Source: Pseudoduganella lutea
Lineage (GTDB): Bacteria > Pseudomonadota > Gammaproteobacteria > Burkholderiales > Burkholderiaceae_D
Reading direction: 5' to 3'
DNA length: 64,000 bases
Assembly (NCBI RefSeq): GCF_004209755.1
Contig: NZ_CP035913.1
Coordinates: 4,278,001 to 4,342,000, forward strand
How positions within the stretch are numbered: position 1 is the stretch's first letter; each line of letters starts with the position of its first letter. Below the pieces are notes generated by a model. That model searched no databases. It was not told the origin of the DNA and was given only the letters and a program-made list of their open reading frames with translations. Both the position numbers and the translations under genes were made by a program. Shown piece after piece: positions 1 through 9,010 of this stretch.

Positions 1-1
1 G

Positions 2-2995
2 GCGATCGCCCGGCAGGAAGTGGCCGACAGCCAGGTCGACCTGGTGATGTTCATGCCCACCGGCTATGCGCGCGCCAACAAGGAGCGCACGGAAGCCAAT
101 GCCTATGCCACGCTGATGGAAATGGAAACGGCGATGCGCGACATGAACGCGCAGGTGCGCTGGGCCGATCCGGACAGCCTCGTCGGCCGCGGCGCGCCGT
201 ACGACGACGTGTACTTCGTCGATACGGCGAACCTGGCCAACAAGGCCACGCAGGACGTCAAGGACGTGTACCAGATGGTGGCCGATTCACTGTTCGAAGA
301 TTTCGCCTCGGCCGATTTCGCCAACCGCAAGCGCTCGGTGGCCGTCAACCAGCAGCAGCACAAGCTCGGGCCGTTCAATCCGAAGGTGCCGGAACAGCGC
401 TTCGGCGACATGCGCCTGTCGTACTCGAAGGTGTATTCGGCCTTCGGCCAGTCGGTGCTCGACACGCAGCAGGGCCTGCGCGAGGATATCCGCGCCTATG
501 AGCTGGCCGCGCTGATGGTGAAAGCCTTCTTCGGCATCATCGGCAAGGACGGCGCCCCGGCCCGCCGCGCCGGCGACGGCGAACGCGACGTGTTCATGCG
601 CGAGCACATGTGGCTGGCCGAGCGCCCGTTCGACGAATTCCCCGATTTCAAGAAGGGCACGGTGGAAGTGACGCCGTTCCAGGAATACGCGCTGACCGAC
701 CAGCTGTTGATGGACAAGGACCAGCGTTCGCTGCTGGAGCGCGTGGAAGCGAAGGTACAGGCCGAGATCGACCGCATCACGGGCGGCTACGACCTGAAGG
801 AATGGCGCGCCAAGATCGCCGAACTGCTGCCGCAGCTGGAACGCGATGCGATCCGCGAAGCCGGCGCTATCGCCGAGACGAGCGAAGACCGCCTGAAGCG
901 CCACACGCAGGAACTGGTGATGCGGCTGAAAGGTCGCGTGCGCGAGCGCCTGTATGCGCTGCTGGACGACCGCCGCCAGGGTGGCCTGGAATTCGTGCTG
1001 TCGCTGCTCGAGCAGGTCAAGGCCCGTGTGGCCCAGCGCGACATTCCGCGCATGGAGCACAACGAACGCCGCTACCGCGAGATGCGCGACGCGCTACGCA
1101 CGCGGCAGGTCGAGGAATCGCTGAACAACCTGGCGCAGGCCGCCAGCAAGTGGATCAACGCGGGCGCGCAGGCGCGCGAGGTGATCGTGCACTTGAAACG
1201 CGACATCGCCGACTACCTGCGCTTCCACCTGCTGGCCGTCACCGCCGGGCAGTCGGCCGAGGTGCTGCGCCAGACCTCTTCCTGGCTGGGCGAACCGCAG
1301 TCGGTCGACGAGAAGGGCCAGGCCGTGTGGTCCGGCATCGCCGGCGAATTCCAGGAAGGGCGCCGCCACGTGGAAGCCATGCTGGGCGCCGTCGACCAGC
1401 GCGTGGCGCAGTTGCGCGCCGATGCGCAGCACGACCATGCCACCTACATGAAGCTGGCGAACGACGAAGCGCCGCCGCCCGTCAAGCTGACCGGCGACGT
1501 GTCGGCATGGAGCGAGGAAGTGCTGCTGGAATTCGGCGGCTCGGCGCGGCTGTTCCCCCAGCTGGGCGACGAAAAGCTGCGCTCCTCGCTGCTGCTGAAA
1601 CTGTTCCGTCGCGCGCAGACGCAGCTCTCCACGGAAGAAGCCGAAGGAGGAATAAATTCGGAACCCTCCGATCCGCTGCTGGACCGCCTGCTGGCCATGT
1701 CCGTGCAGGAGCGGCAGCGCGTCTTTGCCGAATGGCTCAAGAGCGCGATGCCGTGGGTGAACGCCAGGTTCTCGGCGGAGTTTACGCCGGGTGCCGACCA
1801 GTTCAAGTGCTTCGTCGGCGTCGGCGACGTCAATGCGTGGAAGCGGCTGGAAGCGGAAATCCGCGCGGCCGCGCCCACCGGCTATTTCCACGGCGAGCTG
1901 GTCAACATCGTCAACACGGGCGTGAAGGGCAGGGCGGTGTGCTACATCGAACTGTCCGGCTATCCGATGACGGTGCTGCGCGGCCTGCCCACGTGGCGCA
2001 CGTCGTACCAGATCGAGAACCCGAAGATCCCCACGCACCTGCACTTCGACGCGACGCGTTTCCGCCACCCGATCGCACCCGGCATGGATGAACTGAACCG
2101 GCTGGCCGACGATTACGAATGGTTCCTGCAGGCCGTGGCCATCGGCGTGTTGAAACGCAAGGCCGACCTGGCCGACCGCGAGGCCTCGTTCCAGCCGCGT
2201 GGCCAGTACCTGTTCGAGGTCGAGCAGGGGTCCGGCGAATGGCTGCAGGTGGGGAACGAATACGCGATCCGTTCCAACGGCCTGCCATCGTTCTACCGCG
2301 AGCAGATCGTGGGGACCGTGCAGCAGCGCCTGGCGCGCATGGGGCCGCACCAGTTCCTGCTGCTGGCGGCGCTGATGCGCCACTACCAGCATCGCGTCTA
2401 CCAGCCGCGCCTGGAAGTGGACGAGACCGGGGCCGAGCTGCCGTCGCCGTCGCTGCCGAACATCACGGCCAAGCGGCTGCACGAGGAATGGCTGCGGCGC
2501 GCGCTGGCGGCCGAGCCGGCGCTGGCCGGGTCGTTCGACCGCGTGCTGGAGCTGCTGCCGCAGTGGAGCGAACTGGTGCCGGGTTCGGCGTCCGATGCCT
2601 ACCAGTGGGAAGTGCAGCACAGTGTCGACAAGCGCGTGCCGCGCGCCGAATACTCGGCTGGCGAAGCCGCCGCGAAGGCACTGCTCGGCGGTGGGGTGTC
2701 GATCGCCAAGGCGGTGGATGCGCCCGCCGGTGCCGTGGCGTCCGGCATGCCGGCCACTGCCTCGTCCGCGCTTTTCAAGGTGTTCGTCAACAGGACGCAG
2801 CAGGGGCCTTACACGGTTGCCGAACTGGCCGAGCGCATCGCGCGCGGCGAAGTGGATGCCGCCACCAAGACCTGGAACATGCGCTGGGTGCCGCACGTGG
2901 ATCAATGGCAGCCTGCCGGCGCCGTGGCGGAGCTGGCGCCGCTGTTCGCCCAGGCGATCCCCGATCCGGTGGATGACATCCCCGACCCGGAGTAA
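2..2995 (+). CDS. Tubulin-like protein with C-terminal GYF-type domain (5' end outside window)
   Basis: The frame is open to the window edge, so the N-terminus, where a tubulin-type GTP-binding loop would lie, is missing; about 997 residues are visible. The early part (FMPTGYARANKERTEANAYA, then a PYDDVYFVDTANLA stretch) resembles bacterial Tubulin_2-type proteins, large cytoplasmic proteins of unknown role. The middle is long, charged and helical. The last ~70 residues (FVNRTQQGPYTVAELAERI ... WNMRWVPHVDQW) fit a GYF_2 domain, a peptide-binding module often found in bacterial proteins with zinc ribbons. A zinc-ribbon membrane protein starts 3 bases after the stop, so the two are surely co-transcribed. 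The tubulin-like assignment is by memory of family patterns and moderate; the GYF-like tail is firmer. Confidence 0.55.
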   Translation, partial: AIARQEVADSQVDLVMFMPTGYARANKERTEANAYATLMEMETAMRDMNAQVRWADPDSLVGRGAPYDDVYFVDTANLANKATQDVKDVYQMVADSLFEDFASADFANRKRSVAVNQQQHKLGPFNPKVPEQRFGDMRLSYSKVYSAFGQSVLDTQQGLREDIRAYELAALMVKAFFGIIGKDGAPARRAGDGERDVFMREHMWLAERPFDEFPDFKKGTVEVTPFQEYALTDQLLMDKDQRSLLERVEAKVQAEIDRITGGYDLKEWRAKIAELLPQLERDAIREAGAIAETSEDRLKRHTQELVMRLKGRVRERLYALLDDRRQGGLEFVLSLLEQVKARVAQRDIPRMEHNERRYREMRDALRTRQVEESLNNLAQAASKWINAGAQAREVIVHLKRDIADYLRFHLLAVTAGQSAEVLRQTSSWLGEPQSVDEKGQAVWSGIAGEFQEGRRHVEAMLGAVDQRVAQLRADAQHDHATYMKLANDEAPPPVKLTGDVSAWSEEVLLEFGGSARLFPQLGDEKLRSSLLLKLFRRAQTQLSTEEAEGGINSEPSDPLLDRLLAMSVQERQRVFAEWLKSAMPWVNARFSAEFTPGADQFKCFVGVGDVNAWKRLEAEIRAAAPTGYFHGELVNIVNTGVKGRAVCYIELSGYPMTVLRGLPTWRTSYQIENPKIPTHLHFDATRFRHPIAPGMDELNRLADDYEWFLQAVAIGVLKRKADLADREASFQPRGQYLFEVEQGSGEWLQVGNEYAIRSNGLPSFYREQIVGTVQQRLARMGPHQFLLLAALMRHYQHRVYQPRLEVDETGAELPSPSLPNITAKRLHEEWLRRALAAEPALAGSFDRVLELLPQWSELVPGSASDAYQWEVQHSVDKRVPRAEYSAGEAAAKALLGGGVSIAKAVDAPAGAVASGMPATASSALFKVFVNRTQQGPYTVAELAERIARGEVDAATKTWNMRWVPHVDQWQPAGAVAELAPLFAQAIPDPVDDIPDPE

Positions 2996-2998
2996 GCG

Positions 2999-4324
2999 GT
3001 GACGTCCGATCTTCGTTGCATCAACCAGTCTTGCGGCCGCGGCTTTCCGCGCGCCGTGCGGTTTTGCCCGTATTGCGGTACCGGCCAGGCGGCCGGCGCA
3101 CCACGCACCGCCACGCCACCGGCCGCCGTGCCACCGCCCGCGCCCGTACCACCGCCGGCGCCGGTTCCCTCACCGGCAACAGTGACACCACCACCGGCAA
3201 CGGTGACGCCACCGCCACCGGCCCCCGTGCCGCCGCCGGTCCGTCCGCCCGCGCCGCCGGCGGCGGCGCCGGCACCTTCGCGTCCCGGTCCCACCCAGGC
3301 GCCGGGCTACCAGCAGGCGCAGCCGGCGGCCGGCGTGCCGCGGCCACCGGGCAGCATGCCGGGCGGGCCGTCGCTGCCACCGGTGCGCAAGCCGGTCGGC
3401 AAGGGCACGTGGATCTTCATCGGGCTGTTGCTGGTAGCGATCTGGTTCCTCGTCAAGCCGGGCGATCCGGCAAAGGCGCTGGCCGGCAAGGTCGATGAAG
3501 CCATTGTGCTGACGGAAGAGTGCAAGATCGCCGACGCGCGCGAGGCGCTTGCCGAACTGCGCAGCGCCAAGGCCGACACGGTCCAGCTGGCGCGGCTGCA
3601 GAAGGCGATCGCCAGTGCCGCCCCGGCGTGCGAAAAGAAAAAACAGCGTGACAAGGCCTGGTCCGATGCGCGTGCCGCACTGGAAACGGCATTGTCCGGC
3701 GATGCGCTCGACAAGGCGTCTGCGCGGCTGTCGGCGTTCGTCAAGCGCTGGAAGGACGACGAGGAAACCCGCGAGATGCGCGAACGCATCGACGTGCGCC
3801 GCGCCGAGAAGCTGCTGGACGAAGCCAACGCGTGCCTCGCCAGGAAAGATCGCGCCTGCGTGGAAGCCCGGCTGGACGCGGCGGAGAAACTGCGCCGGCC
3901 GGAAACCCGGCCGCGGATCGAGGCGCTGCGCGAATCGCTGTCGCGGATGCTGGAATCGACGCTGCTGGAAGGGGCAGGCCAGGGCAGTGGACAAGGCAGT
4001 GGACAAGGTACCGGACAGGGGGGCCAAGGTGGGCAGGCCGGGCAGGCCGCCTATCCGCCGCCGCTGTCGACGACGCCGCCACGCGTCGCCACGGCCGCGG
4101 TGCAAATGCCTGGCAGCAGTGCCGAGGCGCGGCGACTGCGCGCCGAGGCCGAACGCGAGCTCGCCCAGGGCAACTACCGCAGCGCGATGGGCCTTGCCGG
4201 ACAGTGCAGCGCACAGGGCGGCAGCGATTGCGGCGCGCTGCGCGACAGGGCCGCGCGGCTGGAGCGCGAAATGCACGCCTGCGTGCAGGGCGGCCGCGAA
4301 TGGGTTGGCGAACGCTGCGAGTAG
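2999..4324 (+). CDS. Zinc-ribbon, proline-rich, single-pass membrane protein
   Basis: 441 residues from a GTG start, with GGAG 6 bases upstream inside the end of the preceding gene. Residues ~5-28 carry a zinc ribbon (CINQSCGRGF ... FCPYCG). Residues ~38-120 are an extreme Pro/Ala/Val low-complexity linker. One membrane helix follows at ~137-155 (WIFIGLLLVAIWFLV). The region beyond is charged and helical with many Lys/Arg/Glu and scattered Cys residues, then a Gly/Gln repeat (GQGSGQGSGQGTGQG, ~325-345) and a short C-terminal region with four Cys. Orientation by the positive-inside rule would put the zinc ribbon in the cytosol. Function is unknown; the tight coupling to the tubulin-like gene suggests they act together, perhaps anchoring it to the membrane (inference). 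Confidence 0.8.
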   Translation: MTSDLRCINQSCGRGFPRAVRFCPYCGTGQAAGAPRTATPPAAVPPPAPVPPPAPVPSPATVTPPPATVTPPPPAPVPPPVRPPAPPAAAPAPSRPGPTQAPGYQQAQPAAGVPRPPGSMPGGPSLPPVRKPVGKGTWIFIGLLLVAIWFLVKPGDPAKALAGKVDEAIVLTEECKIADAREALAELRSAKADTVQLARLQKAIASAAPACEKKKQRDKAWSDARAALETALSGDALDKASARLSAFVKRWKDDEETREMRERIDVRRAEKLLDEANACLARKDRACVEARLDAAEKLRRPETRPRIEALRESLSRMLESTLLEGAGQGSGQGSGQGTGQGGQGGQAGQAAYPPPLSTTPPRVATAAVQMPGSSAEARRLRAEAERELAQGNYRSAMGLAGQCSAQGGSDCGALRDRAARLEREMHACVQGGREWVGERCE

Positions 4325-4464
4325 TTGGCGAACGTGGCGCAACGGGCGCAAGTGCGTGCAAATGCGTGCAACTGAGCACAACTGAGCGCAGGCGAGTAAG
4401 CTGACCGGCACGCGAACGGCGGCGCAAGGGCGAATTTTGTTAAGCTGCCGGCAAGGAGGAAATC

Positions 4465-4827
4465 ATGCAACCCATATCACGATTCACCACGACCACAGGC
4501 GTTCTTGCGCTGCTGCTGGCACTTGCCGGCTGCCACAAGGAGGACGACCGCCGCGTCGACGGTCCGGCCGAGCGCGCTGGCCGCGAGCTCGACGAGGCTA
4601 CCGGGAAAGCGGCCGAGCACCTGGAAAAAGCACGCGAAAATTTCCAGGAAGCCGCGAAGGAAACGGGCCGCGAGCTGGACCAGGCGGCGGAGAAAGCGGG
4701 CGAGAACCTGAACAAGGCCGCCGAAGTGGTCGGCGAAAAGCTCGAACGGGCCGGCGAAAAAGTGCAGGCCAGCGCGGAAGCTGCGCGCGAGGACCAGGAA
4801 GAAGCGGAAAAAGGCAAGTCGAAGTAA
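4465..4827 (+). CDS. Small lipoprotein with amphipathic 11-mer-like helix repeats
   Basis: 120 residues with a clear lipoprotein signal peptide: a hydrophobic stretch ending in the lipobox LAGC, lipidated Cys at ~25. The mature part is almost one long charged amphipathic helix, with repeats of the form GRELDEA.GKAAEHLEKA, GRELDQAAEKAGENLNKAA and GEKLERAGEKVQ, like LEA-type or apolipoprotein-type helices. AGGAGG lies just before the ATG. This pattern occurs in envelope stress proteins that coat membranes or act as chaperones, but I do not recognise a named family. It stands alone, 140 bases after the zinc-ribbon gene. Confidence 0.82.
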   Translation: MQPISRFTTTTGVLALLLALAGCHKEDDRRVDGPAERAGRELDEATGKAAEHLEKARENFQEAAKETGRELDQAAEKAGENLNKAAEVVGEKLERAGEKVQASAEAAREDQEEAEKGKSK

Positions 4828-4903
4828 AGGCATCGCCTGGCCCGGCCGCGACGCGGCGACTACCACGCGGCAACCACCACGCGGCAACTCGGGCCACAGC
4901 AAT

Positions 4904-7063
4904 TCAGGCCACCAGGTCCGCCCGCTCCAGGGTCTCCGCTGCGGCGGGCACGCCGTCCAGCATGTCGCCTGTCACGACAACCAGGTCGACGAAGCCGTTG
5001 CGCCACGCGCTCTCGAGATCCTGTTCGACGGCTTCCAGCGTTGTCCGCTCCAGGTCGTGGAAGCCGCGCACGCCATAGGCGCGGTTGCGGCCATGCGACT
5101 TGGCCATGTACAGCGCCATGTCGACGAGGTTGACGGCCCGCTCCCACGACATCGGCGTGTCGAGTGCCACCAGCGGGAACGGCGCGAATCCCACCGATGC
5201 GTTCACGGCCAGCATCCTGCCCTGGTACTCGACGGATTGCGATGAGATGCCGTGCAGGATGCGGCGTGCCACGTCGTCGAGGCCGCCACGCGGCACGGCC
5301 GGCAGGAATGCGAGGAATTCCTCGCCGCCCCAGCGCACGATCATGTCCGTTTCGCGCAGCGTCTCGCGCAGGCTCGCGGCGATCATCTTCAGCACCGCAT
5401 CGCCGGCCGCATGGCCGTGGCTGTCGTTGATGTGCTTGAAGTGGTCGACGTCCAGCAGGAACAGCGCGCCGATCAGGTCGCCATCCTGCTGGCGCCGCTC
5501 GGCCTTCCCATGCCCGGCCTGCCCGGGCTCGACCTGCCCATGGTGGCGCATGAACTCCTGGAAGTGCCGGCGGTTGTACAGCGCCGTCAGCGGATCGCGC
5601 GCGCTTTGCTGCTTCAGCTCCCGGTTCTTTACCTCGAGCTGGGCATTCGCCTGGCGCACCTTGCGGTACAACAGCCCCACGACCACGGCCGCCAATGCAA
5701 ACACGATCGCCAGCAGCCACCAGATGCGCTGCTGCAGCCGCCGGTTATCCAGTTCCACCCCTTTCACGCGGTTTTCCTGGCGCAGCGCGTCGATCTGCCG
5801 CTGCTTCTTTTCGGTGTCGTACTTCTGCTGCAGTTCCAGTACGGCTTTCTGGCGCTGCTCGGCGAACATCTCCTCGGAGATGTCGCGTTCCCGGTGATAC
5901 GCGTCGATGGCGCCCTTGTAGTCGCCAGCCTGTTCCAGGGCGGCGCCATATTCCACCAGCACGGCCTGCAGCTCCGGCTTTACGCCGTTCTTTTCATAGG
6001 CGTCCAGCCCCGCCTCGAACTGGCGCCTGCCTTCCGCCAGCCGGCCCATGCCCAGGTAAGCCTGGCCCAGGTTGACGCGGGCAGTGGCGATCACGAGGGG
6101 ACTTTTCACGTCCTCGCCGGCGGCCAGCGCCTGCTGCGCGAAGCCGACCGTGCTTCGGTAGTCGCGTTTCTTCAGGTACAGGTCCGACAGGTTGACGAGA
6201 GTGTCGGCGATCATTTGCCGCGCGCCCAGGCGGCGCTCGACATCGAGTTCCGCCAGCAGCGCGCGGCGGGCCTGTTCATGCTGCCCCGATTCGATCGCCA
6301 GGCCGTATTCGGTGGCCAGCGCGATCGCCAGTCGGCCGGGCGATTTCATGCGTTGCGCCACTTCCAGCGATTCGCGCTGCACCTCCCAGCCCTTGTCGAA
6401 CTGCTTCATGTCCGTGTAGAGGAATGCCAGCGCGTTCAGCGCGCCGGCCAGCGGCGCATTGTCCTTCTTTACCGTGCGCGCCAGGTCGATGGCCGCCTGC
6501 AGCCGGGCCAGCGCGGCCGGATAGTTGCCCTGTTCCTGGAACGACTGGCCGGCCGAGATCGTCGCCTGTACGCGCAGTGGCAGGTCGCCCGTGTTGTTGG
6601 CCGCCCGCTCCGCCTCGAAGTTCGCCTTGTGCGAACCGCCCAGGTCATCCAGATCGAACAATGCATAGGCGCGGGTCAGCTGGCCCTTGGCATACACGGC
6701 ATCGTCGCGTGCCGCGCGGCCCCAGGCCACCAGCTCGTCGCCCATCGCCAGAGCGCGTTTCGGGTCGCCGGCGCGCCGGATCGCACTGCTGTACAGCCAG
6801 TGCAACTCGGCACGGGTGGCCAGGGGCGCGGTCCGCGCCTGCGGCACCAGGCGGGCCAGGCGGGCCACGGCCTCGTCCGGGTTGAAGCGCACCATCTCGC
6901 GCGTGGCGGCCAGCTCCTCGTCGAGCGCAGCCTGGCCGAACGCGAGCGCCGGCGCCAGCACCAGGAGGGCGGCGAAGCGGCGAACGGCGCGGGAATGGAA
7001 AGCGGAGAGCAGGGCGGCCAACGGAAGGTCCTTGCCGCGCAAGGATGGGGCACGGGTGCACAT
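4904..7063 (-). CDS. TPR-containing membrane diguanylate cyclase (GGDEF)
   Basis: Up to 719 residues. A signal peptide or anchor (RRFAALLVLAPALAFGQA) is followed by a periplasmic array of TPR-like helices (~50-400), a coiled coil, one membrane helix (~437-457, IWWLLAIVFALAAVVV) and a cytoplasmic GGDEF domain (~485-685). The active-site loop is GGEEF (~578) and an RETD exactly five residues before it matches the RxxD product-inhibition site, so the enzyme should make cyclic-di-GMP from GTP and be feedback-controlled. DVDHFKHINDSHGH is the usual metal/substrate loop. A perfect TATAAT (7064-7069, minus strand) abuts the ATG used here, so the true start may be further in, for example a TTG at 7021 preceded by AAGGA. 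Confidence 0.93.
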   Translation of the reverse strand: MCTRAPSLRGKDLPLAALLSAFHSRAVRRFAALLVLAPALAFGQAALDEELAATREMVRFNPDEAVARLARLVPQARTAPLATRAELHWLYSSAIRRAGDPKRALAMGDELVAWGRAARDDAVYAKGQLTRAYALFDLDDLGGSHKANFEAERAANNTGDLPLRVQATISAGQSFQEQGNYPAALARLQAAIDLARTVKKDNAPLAGALNALAFLYTDMKQFDKGWEVQRESLEVAQRMKSPGRLAIALATEYGLAIESGQHEQARRALLAELDVERRLGARQMIADTLVNLSDLYLKKRDYRSTVGFAQQALAAGEDVKSPLVIATARVNLGQAYLGMGRLAEGRRQFEAGLDAYEKNGVKPELQAVLVEYGAALEQAGDYKGAIDAYHRERDISEEMFAEQRQKAVLELQQKYDTEKKQRQIDALRQENRVKGVELDNRRLQQRIWWLLAIVFALAAVVVGLLYRKVRQANAQLEVKNRELKQQSARDPLTALYNRRHFQEFMRHHGQVEPGQAGHGKAERRQQDGDLIGALFLLDVDHFKHINDSHGHAAGDAVLKMIAASLRETLRETDMIVRWGGEEFLAFLPAVPRGGLDDVARRILHGISSQSVEYQGRMLAVNASVGFAPFPLVALDTPMSWERAVNLVDMALYMAKSHGRNRAYGVRGFHDLERTTLEAVEQDLESAWRNGFVDLVVVTGDMLDGVPAAAETLERADLVA

Positions 7064-7195
7064 ATTATAGGCTTGTTGCTATAAGGAATTTCACGCGCAG
7101 CCGCGAATTTTCCCGGCCGCGCGGCACGTCACGGCATTTCTGCAACACAGTTATCTTGCCGTCATTGCCCAAGTCACAAGTCCGGGCGTTCAGGC

Positions 7196-9010
7196 TCACG
7201 CGGCCAGTTGCTGCAGCAGGTACAGCCGCTGGTACAGGCCGCCCTCGATCCGCATCAGCGCGTCATGCGGGCCCGATTCCTCGATACGGCCGTGGTTCAG
7301 CACCACGATGCGGTCGGCGTCGCGGATCGTCGACAGCCGGTGGGCGATCGCGATGATCGTCACCTGTCCGCGCAATTCGTCGAGCGCCTGCTGCACGATC
7401 TGCTCGGTGGAGCTGTCGATGCGCGAGGTGGCTTCGTCGAGCATGAGCACGCGCGGCTCGCCGGCCAGCGCGCGGGCGATCGCGATCAGCTGTTTCTGCC
7501 CAGATGAGAGCCGGGAGCCGCCTTCGCCCAGCAGCGTGTCGTAGCCGTTTTCCAATGCCATGATGAAGTCGTGCGCATGCGCCGCGCGCGCCGCCTGCTC
7601 GATCCGTTCGGGCGGCAGGTTGCGGCCCATGTCGATGTTTTCGCGGGCCGACGCGGCCAGCAGGAACGGGTCCTGCGGCACCAGGCCCACGCGGGCGCGG
7701 AACGCATCGTTCCCGATGTCGTCCAGCGGCACGCCGTTCATCAGGATGCTGCCGCGCGGTGCCGGGTAGTAGCGCAGCAGCAGCGACATCAGCGTGGACT
7801 TGCCGCTGCCGGTATGGCCCACGATGCCGTAGAACGCGCCCTGCGGGATCTGCAGCGAAAGATCGTGCAGCACTTTCTGGTTGTCGACATAGGCGAAATC
7901 CAAATGGCGGATGTCGATGGCCGGCGTGTCATGTGAGGCTGCTTCGTTCGCGGCGTCGGCCGCCGCGCTGTCGCGATATTCGGGCACACCCGCTTCATCG
8001 AGCAGCGTGGCCACGCGCGCCGTGGCCACCACCGATTGCTGCAATTGCGAAAATTGCGTGGTGATCTGGATCAGCGGCTCGATCACGCGCGCGATATAGC
8101 TGATGAACGCGTACAGCACGCCCACTTCCGCCACGCCGAGCACCGCGCTTTCGGCACGCTGGCCGAACAGCCAGATCACGGAGGCGAGCAGCACGATGTT
8201 CAGCATGTCCAGCGCCGGCCGCAGCAGCCAGGCATTGGCGCGGATCTCGGCCACCCGCTGCGTGTATTGGTCTTCGTTGGTGCGGAAAAAGCGCTCGGCA
8301 AAACGTTCCTGCGCATTGTTTGCCTGCAGCACGTTCATGCCGCCGATCGATTCGGCCACCTGGGCATTGATGTCGCTGCGCAGCTGGCGCGCCTTCGCCA
8401 CGGCCGGCGCCGACAGGCGCTGGTACAACCACACGATCAGCAGCACGCATGGCATGAGCGCCACCACCAGCAACATCAGCCGCCAGTCCAGCCACGCCAT
8501 CGCCAGGATCGTGCCGATCAACACGATGGTGCTGTCCAGGATCACGAACAGCACCTGGATGTACAGGCCCTTCACCGCCTCGGTATCGTTGGTCACGCGG
8601 GACACGAGCTGGCCGGTGATGGCACGGTCGAAGAACGCCATCGGCAGGCGCAGCACGTGGCCGTACACGCGCTCGCGCAGCCGCTGCACCGAGCGCATCG
8701 CCAGGCCGGACAGGCGCACCAGCTGCAGGTAGCGCAGCCAGGAAGCGGCGCAACCGGTGAGTACCACGCCGCCCAGCAGCAGCGCCATCGCCTGCCAGTC
8801 CAGCACGCGCGGCAGCAGGTGTTCGTCGATCAGCCGCTTGCCCAGCAGCGGGCCGACCACTTCCAGCCCAGCGGCAATGACGAGCCACAGCACGGCCCAC
8901 CACAGGTGGTGGCCATCCGGCCCGGCGGCATCCTTCAGCAGGCCCGTTGCCCGCCGCATCGATTCCGCGTGTGATTTTTCCTGCGGGTTTTCGTCCGTGC
9001 TAGCTTGCAT
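7196..9010 (-). CDS. mdlB: ABC exporter half-transporter, SmdB/MdlB type
   Basis: 604 residues with an N-terminal six-helix ABC_membrane domain (~40-340) and a C-terminal ATPase. Walker A GHTGSGKST is near 398, the signature LSSGQKQL near 503, and Walker B VLMLDEATSRID near 520 with an intact catalytic Glu; the switch His is in AHRLS. I chose ATG 9010 rather than an open extension to 9109 because it overlaps the end of the partner gene by 11 bases, as usual for this pair. With its upstream partner it should form a heterodimeric drug or lipid exporter of the inner membrane; the substrate cannot be read from sequence. Confidence 0.92.
   Translation of the reverse strand: MQASTDENPQEKSHAESMRRATGLLKDAAGPDGHHLWWAVLWLVIAAGLEVVGPLLGKRLIDEHLLPRVLDWQAMALLLGGVVLTGCAASWLRYLQLVRLSGLAMRSVQRLRERVYGHVLRLPMAFFDRAITGQLVSRVTNDTEAVKGLYIQVLFVILDSTIVLIGTILAMAWLDWRLMLLVVALMPCVLLIVWLYQRLSAPAVAKARQLRSDINAQVAESIGGMNVLQANNAQERFAERFFRTNEDQYTQRVAEIRANAWLLRPALDMLNIVLLASVIWLFGQRAESAVLGVAEVGVLYAFISYIARVIEPLIQITTQFSQLQQSVVATARVATLLDEAGVPEYRDSAAADAANEAASHDTPAIDIRHLDFAYVDNQKVLHDLSLQIPQGAFYGIVGHTGSGKSTLMSLLLRYYPAPRGSILMNGVPLDDIGNDAFRARVGLVPQDPFLLAASARENIDMGRNLPPERIEQAARAAHAHDFIMALENGYDTLLGEGGSRLSSGQKQLIAIARALAGEPRVLMLDEATSRIDSSTEQIVQQALDELRGQVTIIAIAHRLSTIRDADRIVVLNHGRIEESGPHDALMRIEGGLYQRLYLLQQLAA

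Noticed and set aside
1094..2905. 603-codon minus-strand frame opposite the tubulin-like gene
   Set aside because: Composition typical of antisense frames, no start context.
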